33,671 nucleotides of DNA from an uncultured Eubacterium sp. (GTDB lineage: Bacteria; Bacillota; Clostridia; Lachnospirales; Lachnospiraceae): positions 1 to 33,671 of the forward strand of contig USBB01000031.1 in the NCBI GenBank assembly GCA_900552795.1, given 5' to 3'. The notes under the pieces were generated by a model. It had not been told where the DNA came from, ran no database searches, and saw nothing but the letters and a program-made list of their open reading frames with translations. Positions 32,668 through 33,671 of the stretch are shown piece by piece. How positions within the stretch are numbered: the stretch's first letter is position 1; each line of letters begins with the position of its first letter. Position numbers and translations under genes: made by a program.

Positions 32668-32696
32668 TTGAATATTTATCCTTTATTCTGTATATG
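32668..32696 (+). promoter_or_regulatory. Candidate promoter of the DUF6512-like gene
   Basis: TTGAAT (32668-32673) and TATATG (32691-32696) are 17 bases apart, 40 bases before the ATG. Just upstream the dyad GTAAATT-GA-AATTTAC (32647-32662) could be an operator. Confidence 0.
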
Positions 32697-32736
32697 CTAT
32701 ATGATAGTAAAATAAAGCTCTGATTGGAGAACATAG

Positions 32737-33237
32737 ATGCTTAAAAAACTAACATTTATCGGAATAATTTTCACAATAATATTGGGAACAATATCTCATA
32801 ATGTTTACCCGTGGACCGGAAATAACTTTATAGCAGGACTATTTTCCCCTGTAAACGAATCAATCTGGGAACATATGAAAATAGCATTTTTCCCAATGCT
32901 TATTTATTCATTTTACATGAACAAAAAATTAAAAAAATACTATCCTTGTGTTACTTCTGCTTTATGTTTTGGTATCTTATTAAGTACAGCTCTTGTTCCT
33001 GTTATTTTTTACACATATTCCGGCATATTGGGATACCATACTTTGATATTAGACATTTTTACCCTAATCGCTGCCATAATAATCGCATTTGCAGCAATTT
33101 ATAAATTGACATTATCCTGCAGCTTAGACAAATACGATGTTTTATTAAAAACAGCTGTCATTATAACAGGTGTTATTTTCTTTATTTTTACTATATTCCC
33201 TCCTGAATTGTCTTTATTTATAAGTCCAACAGAATAA
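32737..33237 (+). CDS. DUF6512-like membrane protein
   Basis: A 166-residue integral membrane protein with five or so hydrophobic segments. A conserved block lies near the first loop: ISHNVYPWTGNNFIAGLFSP, then VNESIWEHMKIAFFP. This pattern I associate with the DUF6512 family; the charged and aromatic cluster NESIWEHMK is likely functional. Function is unknown. GGAG precedes the ATG. The gene is alone on the plus strand between the divergent thi operon and the convergent rRNA/tRNA-Trp unit. Confidence 0.
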   Translation: MLKKLTFIGIIFTIILGTISHNVYPWTGNNFIAGLFSPVNESIWEHMKIAFFPMLIYSFYMNKKLKKYYPCVTSALCFGILLSTALVPVIFYTYSGILGYHTLILDIFTLIAAIIIAFAAIYKLTLSCSLDKYDVLLKTAVIITGVIFFIFTIFPPELSLFISPTE

Positions 33238-33254
33238 AACAGAATAAAATATAT

Positions 33255-33292
33255 AAAAAGCTCCAAATGCCAAACTAATGACACTTGGAGCT
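33255..33292 (-). terminator. Terminator of the rRNA/tRNA-Trp transcript
   Basis: AGCTCCAA at about 33259 pairs with TTGGAGCT ending at 33292, with further pairs inside. Read on the minus strand it is followed by TTTTT. It lies 12 bases past the tRNA-Trp 3' end and also faces the end of the DUF6512-like gene. Confidence 0.
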
Positions 33293-33304
33293 ATAAATTA
33301 ATAA

Positions 33305-33375
33305 CAGGGGTGGAGAGAATCGAACTCCCACCAAAGGTTTTGGAGACCCCTATGATACCACTTCACCACACCCCT
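33305..33375 (-). tRNA. tRNA-Trp (anticodon CCA)
   Basis: The cloverleaf is complete: acceptor AGGGGTG with CACCCCT, D-arm GTGAAGTGGTATCAT, anticodon loop CTCCAAA with CCA, and T-arm GTGGGAGTTCGATTCTCTCCAC region. Discriminator is G; CCA is not encoded. It lies about 135 bases past the 23S rRNA 3' end on the same strand and is presumably part of the rRNA transcript. Confidence 0.
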
Positions 33376-33510
33376 TTAACTACTAAAGGTCTGCACCTTC
33401 AAAACTGCATATTAAATATATCTACATCCGTTCTTCCTTTAAGATAACTTCTCGTTTCTTTCCTTCGTGTTTCCTACAAACCTTAACCTCTCTGGCTTCT
33501 TTTCTGCCTT
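33376..33510 (-). other. Spacer between 23S rRNA and tRNA-Trp, no 5S gene
   Basis: About 135 bases with rRNA-spacer character. CTTAACC and GGTTAAG at its start could form a processing stem at the 23S 3' end, and a TGCAGTTTTGAAGGTGC segment resembles the conserved sequence found near the ends of Firmicute rRNA spacers. No 5S rRNA pattern is present. Confidence 0.
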
Positions 33511-33671
33511 TGGTTAAGCCTTCGACCTATTAGTATCGGTCAGCTTAATACATCGCTGTACTTACACCTCCGACCTATCTACCTCGTCGTCTTCAAGGGG
33601 TCTTATTAGATTTCTCTATGGGATATCTCATCTTGAGGGGGGCTTCACGCTTAGATGCCTTCAGCGTTTAT
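33511..33671 (-). rRNA. 23S rRNA, 3' end (partial)
   Basis: The complement of the last 160 or so bases of the window matches the conserved 3' end of bacterial 23S rRNA: the AAGCATCTAAGCGTGAAGCC block, CCCCTCAAGATGAGATATCC and, at the end, TACTAATAGGTCGAAGGC followed by TTAACC. The gene is transcribed leftward and its body lies beyond the right edge. The exact mature 3' end is approximate. Confidence 0.

Overview
The window is AT-rich, densely packed DNA from an anaerobic Gram-positive Firmicute, most likely a gut-type member of the Lachnospiraceae (Clostridia). The grounds are the low GC, strong GGAGG ribosome sites, T-box, FMN-riboswitch and CIRCE/HrcA-type regulation, oxygen-sensitive tyrosine-dependent ThiH, a PflA-type radical SAM protein, and small families I associate with this group (DUF5721-, DUF6465-, DUF6512- and DUF1540-like). 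Genus cannot be fixed from the sequence alone. Most genes lie on the minus strand; a plus-strand block runs from about 23.4 to 29.0 kb, with one further plus gene near 33 kb.

Layout. 0-1 kb: a LytTR response regulator and a broken ABC ATPase gene after it. 1.1-5 kb: a cytidylate-kinase-like protein with an ArsB/NhaD-type permease, then a HAD phosphatase with an AEC permease. 5-9 kb: nadE, a membrane-anchored PpiC-type foldase and a second HAD enzyme in one operon. 9-10.4 kb: a small lipoprotein, and ribU under an FMN riboswitch. 10.4-15.4 kb: an aminotransferase, a one-domain PAS protein, valS with a reduced T-box leader, and a CarD-like RNA polymerase regulator. 15.5-16.4 kb: a DUF6465-like protein and an unusual HPr. 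16.4-23.1 kb: one tight seven-gene operon (TepA-like protease, radical SAM protein, GPH sugar transporter, GH13 protein without catalytic residues, TPR protein, HAD phosphatase, unknown). 23.2 kb: tRNA-Thr. 23.4-29 kb (plus): ABC ATPase and permease without a binding protein, a DUF5721-like protein, htpG behind CIRCE, lepB, a double DUF1540 protein. 29.0-29.5 kb: a repeat-rich noncoding stretch. 29.5-32.6 kb: thiSFGH behind a terminator-bearing leader. 32.7-33.7 kb: a DUF6512-like membrane protein, tRNA-Trp and the 3' end of a 23S rRNA gene.

Working together. thiSFGH makes the thiazole half of thiamine. RibU imports riboflavin under FMN control. NadE makes NAD. HtpG, the PpiC-type foldase, signal peptidase I and the TepA-like protease serve protein folding and envelope quality control. 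The GPH transporter, GH13 protein and HPr point to carbohydrate handling.

Most worth following up: the GH13 protein in which all three catalytic carboxylates are replaced; the valS leader that has a T-box antiterminator/terminator but no room for Stem I; the thiS leader, a compact terminator structure without a THI box; the HPr with HDNP in place of HARP; and the palindromic, tandem-repeat region near 29.3 kb. No CRISPR array, insertion sequence, prophage or complete defence system was seen.
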